A stretch of 22,027 bases of DNA from an uncultured Collinsella sp. (GTDB lineage: Bacteria; Actinomycetota; Coriobacteriia; Coriobacteriales; Coriobacteriaceae), in assembly GCA_902494555.1 (NCBI GenBank), contig CABUTR010000025.1:1-22027 (forward strand), in the 5' to 3' direction. The notes under the pieces were generated by a model. The model was not told the DNA's origin, made no database searches, and was given only the letters and a program-made list of their open reading frames with translations. This document shows positions 1-6,974 of the stretch, piece after piece. A program made the position numbers and the translations under genes. The first letter of the stretch is position 1. Every line of letters begins with the position of its first letter.

Positions 1-80
1 ATTGGAACACGAGGAGGCGCCAGGTTAAACTGAAGGGACTGACCCCGGAGGAGTTCCGGAGACAGTCCCTTGCGGCGTAG
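1..80 (+). CDS. IS3-family transposase (OrfB), C-terminal end only
   Basis: The reading frame that starts with the codon at position 3 and stops with TAG at 78-80 encodes a tail ending KLKGLTPEEFRRQSLAA. This is the usual C-terminus of IS3-family (IS150-like) DDE transposases, which end in a K-x-K-G-[LM]-[TS]-P-x-[EQ]-[FY]-R-x-[QK]-[SA]-L motif. The rest of the gene lies to the left of the window, so it cannot be said whether the element is intact. The coding DNA contains an 8-bp hairpin (34-41 with 63-70). An IS3-type terminal repeat follows 22 bp after the stop, which supports the call. Family assignment is fairly safe; the subgroup is a guess. Confidence 0.75.
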   Translation, partial: WNTRRRQVKLKGLTPEEFRRQSLAA

Positions 81-101
81 TTTTTATTTAAGCCGTCCAA
101 G

Positions 102-118
102 TTTTGGGGTGCAGTTCA
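102..118 (+). repeat. Right terminal inverted repeat of the IS3-family element
   Basis: The sequence TTTTGGGGTGCAGTTCA reads, on the other strand, as TGAACTGCACCCC..., a typical IS3-family end beginning with TG. It lies just beyond the transposase stop codon, where the right end is expected. The left end is outside the window, so the direct target duplication could not be checked. Confidence 0.65.
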
Positions 119-127
119 TTTTGCGAC

Positions 128-203
128 GGGGCTTTTTTGACTACTTTTTCGCAAACGCAAGTGCTCGGCGAGGCAGCCGACAAGAGGTAGTCAAAAAAGC
201 CCC
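128..203. repeat. 17-bp perfect inverted repeat between two IS elements
   Basis: GGGGCTTTTTTGACTAC at 128-144 is repeated exactly in inverted orientation at 187-203, with a 42-bp spacer. It lies between the IS3 end (118) and the IS110 leader. It could be a bidirectional terminator-like hairpin or the ends of a tiny non-autonomous element. Nothing coding was recognised in the spacer. The minus-strand sequence at about 1738-1752, beyond the IS110 element, contains a related GTAGTC-TTTTTGGG string. Confidence 0.6.
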
Positions 204-213
204 ATTACAGTTT

Positions 214-239
214 GAGTCGTCCGAAAGGGCGGCTCTTTT
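214..239 (+). terminator. Intrinsic terminator with GAAA loop
   Basis: GAGTCGTCC (214-222) pairs with GGGCGGCTC (227-235) through nine base pairs, two of them G-U, closed by a GAAA tetraloop and followed by TTTT (236-239). It sits just before the presumed left end of the IS110 element. It could belong to the host, or shield the element from read-through. Confidence 0.6.
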
Positions 240-262
240 CCGTTGCATGGTTATACGATTGA

Positions 263-401
263 GCCGTACCGGTGGTCGCTGGCCGACCGCCCCGGACGGC
301 CGTCAGCCCCTGCCCCGTAGAGGGCCCGGGACGTGTTGCCGCCGGGGCGGGAGGGGCCGCGGGGAACGACTGATAGAGATGTGCCGGGCCCGGACCGGGC
401 C
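263..401 (+). ncRNA. Candidate IS110 bridge RNA (seek RNA) leader
   Basis: Two consecutive large stem-loops precede the transposase. The first (263-300) has nested helices GCCG/CGGC, CCGG/CCGG and GGTCG/CGACC separated by small internal loops. The second (306-357) has GCCCCT/AGGGGC and GCCCCG/CGGGGC enclosing a 25-nt loop (318-342). A smaller hairpin follows at 387-401. In IS110-group elements a structured non-coding RNA encoded upstream of the recombinase carries the target-binding and donor-binding loops. Position, size and two-loop architecture agree. Loop-to-target pairing was not established because the element ends are unknown, and RNA limits are estimates. Confidence 0.5.
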
Positions 402-464
402 ACGGCCGGGTAATGTGGGTGTCGCTTCCGCGGCTTACGGCCGGCTCAAGGGAGAGGATACACC

Positions 465-1631
465 ATGCCTGCAGCAGAGACGCCCGTGGCCTACCTGGGG
501 ATCGACGTCGGGAAGAGCTCGCACAGCGCGTGCGCGCTCGATGCGGGAGGGGGCGTCGCCTTCAGGGCCGAGCTGGCCAACAGGCCCGACGACATCGACC
601 GGCTGCTCGAGCGGGCCGGCTCCGGCGCGCTGGTCGTCGTCGACCAGAGGCGAAACATCGGCGCGCTGGTCCTCGCGCGCGCCCATGCGCACGGGAACCC
701 CTGCGCCTACCTGCCAGGATATGCCGAGAAGCAGGCCCGCGGGATGTTCCCCGGCATCGCGAAGACCGACGCCATCGACGCCGAGGTGATCGCGCGCACC
801 GCGCTCGGCGTGCCCGGCGCCCTCAGGCCGGCGCCCGAGGAGCCCGAGGGGGCCGCCTCGCTGCGGATCCTGTCGTCGCAGCGCGAGTTCGCGTCGTCCG
901 CCAGGACTCGCGCGAAGAACAGGCTGCGCGCGACCCTGCTCGAGGCCGACCCCGCGCTCGAGGGCGCGGTCGACCCGTCGAGCCGCTGGCAGGTGTCGGT
1001 GCTGGCCGAGTTCGGCGGGGCCGCCGGGTGCGCGGCCGCCGGCTGGCGCAGGTTCTCGGGCGCCGCCAGGCGCGCGGGCGCCCCCGCCGCGGGGGCCAGG
1101 AGGCTCTGGGTGGCGCTGCTGGCCTCGTCGCGCTCGGGAAGGCCGCTCCCGGCCGGCGAGGACGTCGCGGTCCGGATGCTCGCCCGGGAGATAGCCTCCC
1201 TCGACGCCGACATCGGGGAGCTCGACTCGCTCGTGGCCGACTCGCTGGCGGGCGACGAGGTCTACGAGTGCCTCCTCACGGTGCCCGGGATCGGCCCCAA
1301 GACCGCCGCGGCGCTGGTGACGTCGATCGACATATCCGCGTTCAGGGGGCATGACGAGCTCGCGAGCTATTGCGGCGTGGCGCCGTCCGACAGGCGCTCC
1401 GGGAGCAGCATCAGGTCGACGTCGCCGCAGCGCGGCGGGAACAGGCAGCTCAAGAACCTGCTCATATTCAGCTGCAACTCCCTCATCGGCACGGACAACA
1501 GGTTCGGGAGGTACTACGGGGAGTGCAGGGCGAGGGGGATGAGGCACGGCAAGGCGCTGAAGGCGGTCGCGAGGAAGAGGCTCAAGGTCATCTACGCGAT
1601 CATGCGCGACGCCGTCCCGTACGCGGCCTAG
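465..1631 (+). CDS. IS110-family transposase (DEDD recombinase)
   Basis: This 388-residue protein has the two-part IS110 layout. The N-terminal RuvC-like DEDD domain shows YLGIDVGKSSHSAC (Asp near residue 14), a second acidic site in VVVDQRRN, and AKTDAIDAEVIA carrying the last two Asp residues. The C-terminal Tnp_20 domain shows LLTVPGIGPKTAAALV and ASYCGVAPSDRRSGSSIRS, with the conserved serine cluster, then RGGNRQLKNLL. Length is normal for the family (about 400) and no frameshift is visible, so the enzyme may be active. The ATG follows a GGGAGAGG purine stretch. Codon use is extremely GC-rich compared with the neighbouring xse genes. IS110 enzymes cut and rejoin DNA under guidance of a bridge RNA; that mechanism is family knowledge. 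Confidence 0.93.
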   Translation: MPAAETPVAYLGIDVGKSSHSACALDAGGGVAFRAELANRPDDIDRLLERAGSGALVVVDQRRNIGALVLARAHAHGNPCAYLPGYAEKQARGMFPGIAKTDAIDAEVIARTALGVPGALRPAPEEPEGAASLRILSSQREFASSARTRAKNRLRATLLEADPALEGAVDPSSRWQVSVLAEFGGAAGCAAAGWRRFSGAARRAGAPAAGARRLWVALLASSRSGRPLPAGEDVAVRMLAREIASLDADIGELDSLVADSLAGDEVYECLLTVPGIGPKTAAALVTSIDISAFRGHDELASYCGVAPSDRRSGSSIRSTSPQRGGNRQLKNLLIFSCNSLIGTDNRFGRYYGECRARGMRHGKALKAVARKRLKVIYAIMRDAVPYAA

Positions 1632-1712
1632 CGGGCGGCGGGATCAACCGAAGGGGAAGCGGGGGCGCCGGGCGCCCGGATGCGTCATGCCGAAATGGCG
1701 CGAAGCACGCGG

Positions 1713-1718
1713 TTGACA
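1713..1718 (+). promoter_or_regulatory. Isolated -35 box (TTGACA) near the right end of the IS110 element
   Basis: A perfect TTGACA lies in the right non-coding end with no correctly spaced -10 downstream in the linear form. The left end carries a -10-like TTATACG at 251-257. In IS110 circles the joined right and left ends are known to form a promoter for the bridge RNA and transposase; these two half-sites fit that arrangement. Confidence 0.35.
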
Positions 1719-1771
1719 AAACTATAGAGACACGTCCCAAAAAGACTACCCCAAAGTGGACTGCGAGATGG

Positions 1772-2038
1772 TTAGAACGAGAGGTTGTCGTCGGTGTTGG
1801 CGGCTTCGCCGTCGGCGAGCACGTCGTTGCCGTCGACGTCCTTAAGGAGCACCGAGACCTTCTGCTCGGCATCAGTCAGGCGGGTACGCAGGCTCTTAAG
1901 AAGCTCGACGCCGCGGGTGTAGCTCTCGAGCGACTCCTCGAGCTCCATGTCGCCCGACTCCAAGCTGCGGATGATGAGCTCCAGCTCCTGCGAGGCCTGC
2001 TTGTACGTAAGCTGCTCGACCGGGGTCTTCTCTGCCAT
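1772..2038 (-). CDS. xseB: Exodeoxyribonuclease VII small subunit
   Basis: This 88-residue acidic protein matches XseB: the start TPVEQLTYKQASQELELIIRSLESGDMELEESLESYTRGVELLKSLRTRL shows the family's two-helix pattern and the typical ELE-SL..Y..G..L..C/S motif. Several small subunits bind one large subunit to form the bidirectional single-strand exonuclease used in repair. The gene follows xseA by 42 bp in the same direction, so co-translation from one mRNA is expected. ATG is preceded by AGGAAAGGAAACAG. The C-terminal tail after residue 70 (DVDGNDVLADGEAANTDDNL) is acidic and probably disordered. Downstream lies the IS110 element rather than a clear terminator. Confidence 0.95.
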   Translation of the reverse strand: MAEKTPVEQLTYKQASQELELIIRSLESGDMELEESLESYTRGVELLKSLRTRLTDAEQKVSVLLKDVDGNDVLADGEAANTDDNLSF

Positions 2039-2080
2039 ATCTGTTTCCTTTCCTAAAGGTCTGTCACTGTGAAACGCGGC

Positions 2081-3532
2081 CTACTCAACCGCATCGACGG
2101 TTGCCGCCACGTTGCCGTCCGCCATGCGCACGCGGATAGCGTCACCAGGCTTAAACGTCTTAGCACTCGTAGCCACGCCGTCATCGCTGTACGCGATGGA
2201 GTAACCACGGGCGAGCACCTTGAGCGGCGACAGGGCGTCGAGCGAGGCCGCTGCACGGCCTAAGTCAGACGCAGGCTTGCTCAACATCGTGCGCCCTTGA
2301 TGCTCCAGACGGGAGCTCGCGAGCGTGAGCGCATGGTGCTTGCCATCGAGCCCCGAGGTGCTTGCGACCAAGCGCTCGGGCAGACGCTCGAAGTTGGAGC
2401 GGAAGGCCCCAACCGAACGCGTTATGGCGCCCGACAGTCGATCGGCAGTCAGCGCAAGCTCAGACTCGCGACGCTCGACCATAAACGTTGGATCGTTGAG
2501 GCACGGGCGGCATGCGGCGGCATCGAGGGCATCGCCCAAGCGAGCCGTATAGGTGTCCCAGGCACGACGACCGCGCTGGTCGAGCATTTCCAGATCGACC
2601 TGATCCGACCCGATCATCGAAGCCATCGCGGCACCCAGACGTTGATGGCGCGTCTCGAGCACGTCGGCCAACTCCGTCATAGCCGGTGCCACCGATTCTG
2701 CCGCCGCCGTGGGCGTGGAGGCGCGACGGTCGCTCACCATATCGCAGATCGAGGTATCGGGCTCATGCCCAATGCCGGTCACCACAGGCACGGGACAGGC
2801 TGCCACCGCACGGGCAAGCTCCTCGTCGTTAAAGGTCATGAGGTCCTCAAAGGAACCGCCGCCACGCACGAGCAAAATACAATCGGGCGCCGGCGTAATG
2901 GCAGCGGCGCGGCGCAAGCCTTCAATAAGCTCTGCCGGCGCACCCTCGCCCTGGACCTTTGCGCCCACGCAGACAAGCTCGACGAGCGGGTTGCGACGGC
3001 GCAAGGTACGCTTGACGTCGTCGATTACGGCACCCGAAAGCGAGGTGACGACCGCCACACGCGAGCAAAACACCGGAATGCGGCGCTTGCGCGCTTCGTC
3101 CATCAGGCCCTCGCGACGCAGCTTTTCGGCCAGTTGCGCCACTTGTTGACGCAGCAGACCCTCCCCCGCCAGCGAAAACGAGCGAGCGACAAAGCTCATG
3201 CGACCCGTGGGCTTGTAGAGATTGAAGCTGCCCTTAAAGCTCACCTGCATGCCGTCGCGCAGATCGAAGGCGCGCTTAAGGTAGGCGCCCTTCCAGATGA
3301 TGCAGTCGACGGCCGCCGAGTCGTCCTTGATTTGGAAGTAGCAGTGGCCGCTTCGGGCATTGGGACCACGAAAACCCGTGACCTCACCCAAAACGCTCAG
3401 CTGCGGAATGGCATCGAGCGCGCCGGCGGCGATCTCCACCGCTTGGCTCACGCTGAGCTCTTTGCGCTCTTGCTCGTCCGATCCGTCGAACTCGGCGGAA
3501 ACGGTATTGCCGGTCAGATTCCAGCCTGCCAC
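2081..3532 (-). CDS. xseA: Exodeoxyribonuclease VII large subunit
   Basis: The 483-residue protein has an N-terminal OB-fold (about residues 25-135, including LSVLGEVTGFRGPNARSGHCYFQIKD) that binds single-stranded DNA. The catalytic domain follows with the hallmark VVTSLSGAVIDDVKRTLRRR and LVRGGGSFEDLMTFNDEELARA. Next come PVVTGIGHEPDTSICDMVSDRRASTPTAAAE, a helical region, and a C-terminal LSPLKVLARGYSI motif. The start is GTG at 3532, chosen because AAGGAGG lies five bases upstream. With XseB it degrades single-stranded DNA into acid-soluble oligonucleotides. It is third in a minus-strand series after the RNase D and YugP-like genes, 115 bp behind the latter. Confidence 0.95.
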   Translation of the reverse strand: MAGWNLTGNTVSAEFDGSDEQERKELSVSQAVEIAAGALDAIPQLSVLGEVTGFRGPNARSGHCYFQIKDDSAAVDCIIWKGAYLKRAFDLRDGMQVSFKGSFNLYKPTGRMSFVARSFSLAGEGLLRQQVAQLAEKLRREGLMDEARKRRIPVFCSRVAVVTSLSGAVIDDVKRTLRRRNPLVELVCVGAKVQGEGAPAELIEGLRRAAAITPAPDCILLVRGGGSFEDLMTFNDEELARAVAACPVPVVTGIGHEPDTSICDMVSDRRASTPTAAAESVAPAMTELADVLETRHQRLGAAMASMIGSDQVDLEMLDQRGRRAWDTYTARLGDALDAAACRPCLNDPTFMVERRESELALTADRLSGAITRSVGAFRSNFERLPERLVASTSGLDGKHHALTLASSRLEHQGRTMLSKPASDLGRAAASLDALSPLKVLARGYSIAYSDDGVATSAKTFKPGDAIRVRMADGNVAATVDAVE

Positions 3533-3601
3533 GCAGCCTCCTTTCGTTATCGCGCACAGAGGCTCCGGCCCCGTGCATATTTAAGTCCAACACATAGTAC
3601 A

Positions 3602-3631
3602 GCGCCGCGTGGACACGAATCCCCGCGGCGC
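3602..3631 (-). terminator. GC-rich hairpin after the YugP-like gene
   Basis: GCGCCGCG (3602-3609) pairs perfectly with CGCGGCGC (3624-3631), extended inward by GG/CC after one mismatch. It lies just past the stop of the YugP-like gene. No T-run follows on the minus strand, so termination would be partial; it may instead mark the mRNA 3' end or be a processing site within the operon. Confidence 0.35.
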
Positions 3632-3647
3632 CTGCCTGTCCTATTTG

Positions 3648-4352
3648 TTATCGGTTGGAGTTTCTGTTGTAGCGAGCCATCAGGTAGAGCAGCTGAACGA
3701 TCGAGGTGAGCGCCGCCGCCACGTAGGTGAGCGCGGCTGCCGTCAGCACCTTCTTGGCACCGTTGACCTGCTTGGAACTCATGCCCGACTGCTCGATATA
3801 CGCCACGGCGCGGCGACTGGCATCGATCTCGACCGGCAGCGTAACGAGCTGGAACAGCACGCTAAACGAGAAGAAGATCAGTGCGAGAGTCGTGAGCCCC
3901 GCGATGTTCATGAACAGGCCCATGAGCAGCACGATGGTCCAAGTGTTCTGGGTAAAGTTGACGACCGGCACGAGGGCGGTGCGTACCTTCATCATGGCAT
4001 AGCCGCTTTGACGCTGCGCGGCATGGCCTGCCTCGTGACAAGCGACAGCAACGCTTGCGACCGAGCCGCCCAAACGGTTGGAATCCGACAGATACAAATT
4101 GTTGTCCTGCGGGTTGTAGTGGTCGGTAAGCTCACCAGCGACGCCCTTGATACCCACGGCATTGCAGCCGTTGACGTCGAGCATGCGGCGAGCGACCGTG
4201 GCGCCCGTGTCGCCGTCCGAGCGAACCTTGGACCACGTCTTGTACGTCGAATTGATATAGCTCTGCGCGGCAAGGCCAAGCACCGTGCAGACAAGAACAA
4301 CCAGCAGGTACAGCGGGTCGATACCAAAGCCGTATCCATAGTAATAAGGCAT
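3648..4352 (-). CDS. YugP-like membrane zinc metallopeptidase
   Basis: This 234-residue protein belongs to the Zn_peptidase_2 family (Bacillus YugP type). It starts with a Tyr/Gly-rich stretch, then a first membrane helix (about residues 15-31). A soluble part carries ARRMLDVNGC, a DHYNPQDNNLYLSDSN segment and the zinc motif HEAGHAAQ (about residues 106-113). Then come two hydrophobic segments (about 135-185) and one near the C-terminus. His, Glu and His of HEAGH would bind zinc and activate water. Substrates are unknown in this family. ATG is preceded by GGAGGAATTCGC. The gene starts 64 bp after the RNase D gene on the same strand and likely shares its transcript. Confidence 0.9.
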   Translation of the reverse strand: MPYYYGYGFGIDPLYLLVVLVCTVLGLAAQSYINSTYKTWSKVRSDGDTGATVARRMLDVNGCNAVGIKGVAGELTDHYNPQDNNLYLSDSNRLGGSVASVAVACHEAGHAAQRQSGYAMMKVRTALVPVVNFTQNTWTIVLLMGLFMNIAGLTTLALIFFSFSVLFQLVTLPVEIDASRRAVAYIEQSGMSSKQVNGAKKVLTAAALTYVAAALTSIVQLLYLMARYNRNSNR

Positions 4353-4416
4353 GCGAATTCCTCCGAATCGAGTTACACGTTGGAGGCATTCTACCCACTC
4401 AAGCGGCTAGGCTTCC

Positions 4417-5550
4417 TTACAGGAGCTCGATTTTGCCGTCCTTCACGGTGAGTCCCATATTGCCGGAAAGCAGATCGTCCAGACGCGAGCCCACGAGCTC
4501 AAAACGCCAGCCTTCACGCAGGGGGCTCTGCTCGGGATGCTCAATGTAGTCAGCCAGGTCATCGCGCGAGGCAATGACCGAGGTCGCCACGCCCGAGCGT
4601 TCGGCAACCAGGCGAATAAGCGCATACATGAGGTCCGTCACGCTCTCCAGCTCCGGCGAGATCTGGCGATGCCCACGCACCATGAGCGGCAGACGATCGT
4701 GCGGGCAGCTTGCGCCACGCTTGATGGCCATGAGCGCACCGTCCACGTCGCGCTCCCCCAACTGGTCGGTACCGCGAATGCTACGGAACTCCTCAACGCG
4801 CACAGGATTGCGCTTAACGAGCGCAAGCAGCGTGTCGTCGGACATGACCCACTTGCGCGGGATGTTACGGCGCTCGGCGCGGTCCTCGCGCCAGGCGGCG
4901 AGCTCGCGCGCGATGCCCAACTGGTGACGGCTGCACGAATTGATGCGTTTGACCTTACGGAACGCCTCGTGGCGATCGGCGCGATAGTGCGACTCGTCAG
5001 CCAGCGGGCGCAGCTCGTCGAGCACCCAGTCCACGCGGCCCAGCTCGCGCAGGCGGCTCATCATCTCGGTATAGGCGACGATCAGGTACTTGACGTCATC
5101 GATCGCGTACTCAATCTGCTTATCGGTCAGTGGGCGACGCGACCAGTCGGTCAGTGACTCAGTCTTGGGCAGCGAGACGCCGCAAAACGTCTGCACGAGC
5201 GCGCCGTAGGAAATCTGCTGGCGCTCGCCCAAAAAGGCGGCGGCCACCTGCGTGTCAAAAATCGGACGCGGCAGCACGCCCACGGTATGGAGCATGACCT
5301 CCATATCCTGCGAGCAGGCGTGGAAGACTTTGGTCACGCTCTCGTCGGCCATAAGCTCGGCCAGCGGCGACAGGTCGTCGATCACCAGAGGATCGACCGC
5401 GACGCTCTCGGCAGGGGTGGCTATCTGAACCAGACACAGACGCGGATGGAACGTGCGCTCGCGCAAAAACTCGGTATCGACGGCAATCGCGTCGAACTCG
5501 CGGGCGCGCTGGCAAAAGTCGAGTAGAGCCTGATGTGTGGAAATGTACAT
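4417..5550 (-). CDS. rnd: Ribonuclease D family 3'-5' exoribonuclease
   Basis: The protein has a DEDDy exonuclease domain: Exo I is FDAIAVDTEFLRERTF (Asp25, Glu27), Exo II is KVFHACSQDMEVM, and Exo III is YAIDDVKYLIVAY. One or two HRDC-like helical regions follow (around ELAAWREDRAERRNIPRKWVMSDDTLL), as in RNase D, which trims tRNA precursors. I chose ATG at 5550 (377 residues, MYISTHQALLDF) because family members start there. A GTG at 5586 would add 12 residues but has no ribosome binding site, and the site for 5550 is itself weak. It heads the minus-strand cluster and is divergent from the lipid kinase gene. Confidence 0.88.
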   Translation of the reverse strand: MYISTHQALLDFCQRAREFDAIAVDTEFLRERTFHPRLCLVQIATPAESVAVDPLVIDDLSPLAELMADESVTKVFHACSQDMEVMLHTVGVLPRPIFDTQVAAAFLGERQQISYGALVQTFCGVSLPKTESLTDWSRRPLTDKQIEYAIDDVKYLIVAYTEMMSRLRELGRVDWVLDELRPLADESHYRADRHEAFRKVKRINSCSRHQLGIARELAAWREDRAERRNIPRKWVMSDDTLLALVKRNPVRVEEFRSIRGTDQLGERDVDGALMAIKRGASCPHDRLPLMVRGHRQISPELESVTDLMYALIRLVAERSGVATSVIASRDDLADYIEHPEQSPLREGWRFELVGSRLDDLLSGNMGLTVKDGKIELL

Positions 5551-5614
5551 ATCAACCCATCGAATAAGGTTAGGCCCGAAAAACACGGGTAGGATATCGG
5601 CATTGCCCTACAAC

Positions 5615-5620
5615 TATACT
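5615..5620 (+). promoter_or_regulatory. -10-like element for the lipid kinase gene
   Basis: TATACT lies 28 bp before the ATG in the 98-bp divergent gap. No good -35 is visible at the standard distance (GGATAT would be at 17 bp), so it may be an activator-dependent or weak promoter. Confidence 0.35.
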
Positions 5621-5648
5621 CGGTTAGTCACAGAACGGGAACGTAAGT

Positions 5649-6566
5649 ATGCGCTGCCTTATCATCCACAACCCGGCATCGGGCCCCAGCTCAGATGAAA
5701 TCTACGCATTCACGCACGCCCTCGCGCAGGGCGGCGACGAGGTCGTGATGCGTTTTATCGGCGATGGTATGGAACCTGAGGACGCCGTGGCAGACGTGCG
5801 CGAATTCGATCGCGTGGTGATTTCTGGCGGCGACGGTACCGTCTCCAACGTGCTCGACCAGATGCGCGGATGCGGTGTCCCCACGCTCGTCTTCCCCTCC
5901 GGTACGGCCTGCCTGTTCTTCAATAACATCGGCAATGCGCCCGAGGCGGCGGCGCTCGCCAAGGCCTGCCGCGCCGGTCGTACCGTCAAGGCGGACATGG
6001 GCGAGCTCTTTTGGCTCGACGAGGACGGCAACGAGAAGCGCCACGGTTTCATCATCATCGCCGGCTCGGGCTACGATGCCGAGATCATGATGAAGGCCGC
6101 CCCCACCAAAAACGACATCGGCGAGATTGCCTACTTCCTGTCCGCGCTTGCCACGCCCAACCCCACGGTGGCGCACTTTACGATTGAGCACGACGGCATT
6201 GTCGAGGAGCTCGATGGCATCTGCTGCATGGCCGGCAACACCTCTGTCATCCAAAACGACATCAACCTGTTCCCCGACTGCCGCATGAACGATGGCATGG
6301 TCGACATTGCGGTCATCGAACCCGTGCGCACCGTGCAGCTCCTGCCCACCGTGATCACCGCCGCGCTCGACCCCGCCGGCAAGGTGCTCGGCCGTCCGCA
6401 GTTCAAGATCATCCAGACCAAAGAAGCCAAGATCACCTGCACGCCGTCGCTGGGCATGCAGTTCGATGGCGAGATCATCTCCAGCAACTCGGGTGTCTTT
6501 GGTGCCCGCGCACTTCCGCAATGCCTCGACCTCATCGTCGACGAATTCTCCCCGCTCGGAAAATAG
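5649..6566 (+). CDS. Diacylglycerol kinase family lipid kinase
   Basis: This 305-residue cytosolic protein shows the DAGK/YegS/sphingosine-kinase fold: NPASG at residues 8-12, the nucleotide-binding VVISGGDGTVSNVLDQM (GGDGT 60-64), then PTLVFPSGTACLFFNNIG. The C-terminal beta-rich domain contains GFIIIAGSGYDAEIM, a lid region, CRMNDGMVDIAVIEP and a final FDGEII. It would phosphorylate a lipid such as diacylglycerol or a related glycolipid. The usual G-T-x-N-D-x-A after the glycine loop is replaced by GTACLFFNN, so substrate choice may differ. Length is normal. The start ATG has only a weak GGGA upstream. A small membrane protein gene follows after nine bases, so the pair is likely one operon. 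Confidence 0.88.
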   Translation: MRCLIIHNPASGPSSDEIYAFTHALAQGGDEVVMRFIGDGMEPEDAVADVREFDRVVISGGDGTVSNVLDQMRGCGVPTLVFPSGTACLFFNNIGNAPEAAALAKACRAGRTVKADMGELFWLDEDGNEKRHGFIIIAGSGYDAEIMMKAAPTKNDIGEIAYFLSALATPNPTVAHFTIEHDGIVEELDGICCMAGNTSVIQNDINLFPDCRMNDGMVDIAVIEPVRTVQLLPTVITAALDPAGKVLGRPQFKIIQTKEAKITCTPSLGMQFDGEIISSNSGVFGARALPQCLDLIVDEFSPLGK

Positions 6567-6575
6567 GAGGACCCC

Positions 6576-6668
6576 ATGAGCGACAATCCCCTGCTCGGCT
6601 TTATCGTTATTGTTCTGGCCATGCTCGTCGGCTATGCGATCAACGTGATCCACCGTCGAAAGAAGTAA
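6576..6668 (+). CDS. 30-residue single-pass membrane microprotein
   Basis: An ATG at 6576 preceded by AGGAGGA (four bases before the start) opens a 30-codon frame ending in TAA at 6668. The product starts MSDNPLLGF, has one hydrophobic helix of about 17 residues (roughly 7-24) and ends IHRRKK. The positive tail suggests that the N-terminus faces outward and the C-terminus inward. It begins nine bases after the lipid kinase stop and is followed by a strong terminator, so it is the last gene of that operon. Function is unknown; a role in anchoring or modulating the lipid kinase is only a guess from context. Confidence 0.7.
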   Translation: MSDNPLLGFIVIVLAMLVGYAINVIHRRKK

Positions 6669-6704
6669 TTCCACATTGGTATGATATTCATCCAATTATC
6701 GTCT

Positions 6705-6744
6705 CCCCTGCTGTTTATGCATTTGCCAAACAGCGGGGGATTTT
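6705..6744 (+). terminator. Intrinsic terminator after the lipid kinase/microprotein operon
   Basis: CCCCTGCTGTTT (6705-6716) pairs with AAACAGCGGGGG (6728-6739) through 12 bp with one G-U pair and an 11-nt loop, followed by ATTTTC. Confidence 0.85.
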
Positions 6745-6974
6745 CATTTCGGGCATTCCCAGCTACTTTATTCGTCTACAGTAATTGCAGGGCGTCTTTA
6801 TTAAAGTAAAGCTACAAACTGAGTACAATTAACCGCTCATCGCATATTTCATCACGCTTATCGAGTAGGTTTCTTTCATAGATGAATATTGTTTCCAATT
6901 CGTTACGCTAATGGGGTGTCTTTATTGGCTGAAGCCCTCTGGCGACAGAGGGCTTTCGCACGCTGGGAGGGATT
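6745..6974 (+). promoter_or_regulatory. AT-rich upstream region and 5' hairpin of the C69 peptidase gene
   Basis: No gene was found in this 230-bp, AT-rich stretch. A TACAAT -10-like hexamer lies at about 6822-6827, with TTAAAG 17 bp upstream as a weak -35. Just before the ribosome binding site, AAGCCCTCT (6932-6940) pairs perfectly with AGAGGGCTT (6947-6955) around a six-base loop. Because the hairpin ends 9 bp before the GGGAGG site and has no T-run, it looks more like a 5' mRNA-stabilising or translation-tuning element than a terminator. Confidence 0.4.

Larger units (their letters stand above)
240..1735 (+). mobile_element. IS110-family insertion sequence (boundaries approximate)
   Basis: A complete IS110-type transposase gene (465-1631) is flanked by a structured leader of about 200 nt on the left and about 100 nt of non-coding sequence on the right. 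IS110 elements lack terminal inverted repeats and usually make no target duplication, so the exact ends cannot be read from one copy. The left end is probably between 236 and 262 and the right end between 1719 and 1740. The interior is visibly more GC-rich than the flanking host genes, which suggests recent arrival from a higher-GC host. It lies downstream of xseB and interrupts no recognisable gene. Confidence 0.6.

Noticed and set aside
435..1547. Long minus-strand open frame opposite the IS110 transposase
   Set aside because: The transposase frame has all DEDD and Tnp_20 motifs. The antisense protein is Arg/Gly/Ala/Pro-rich with no recognisable motif, an expected by-product of very high GC.
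2297..3709. Long plus-strand open frame opposite xseA
   Set aside because: xseA is unmistakable on the other strand, and the plus frame has His/Arg-rich low-information sequence and no ribosome binding site.
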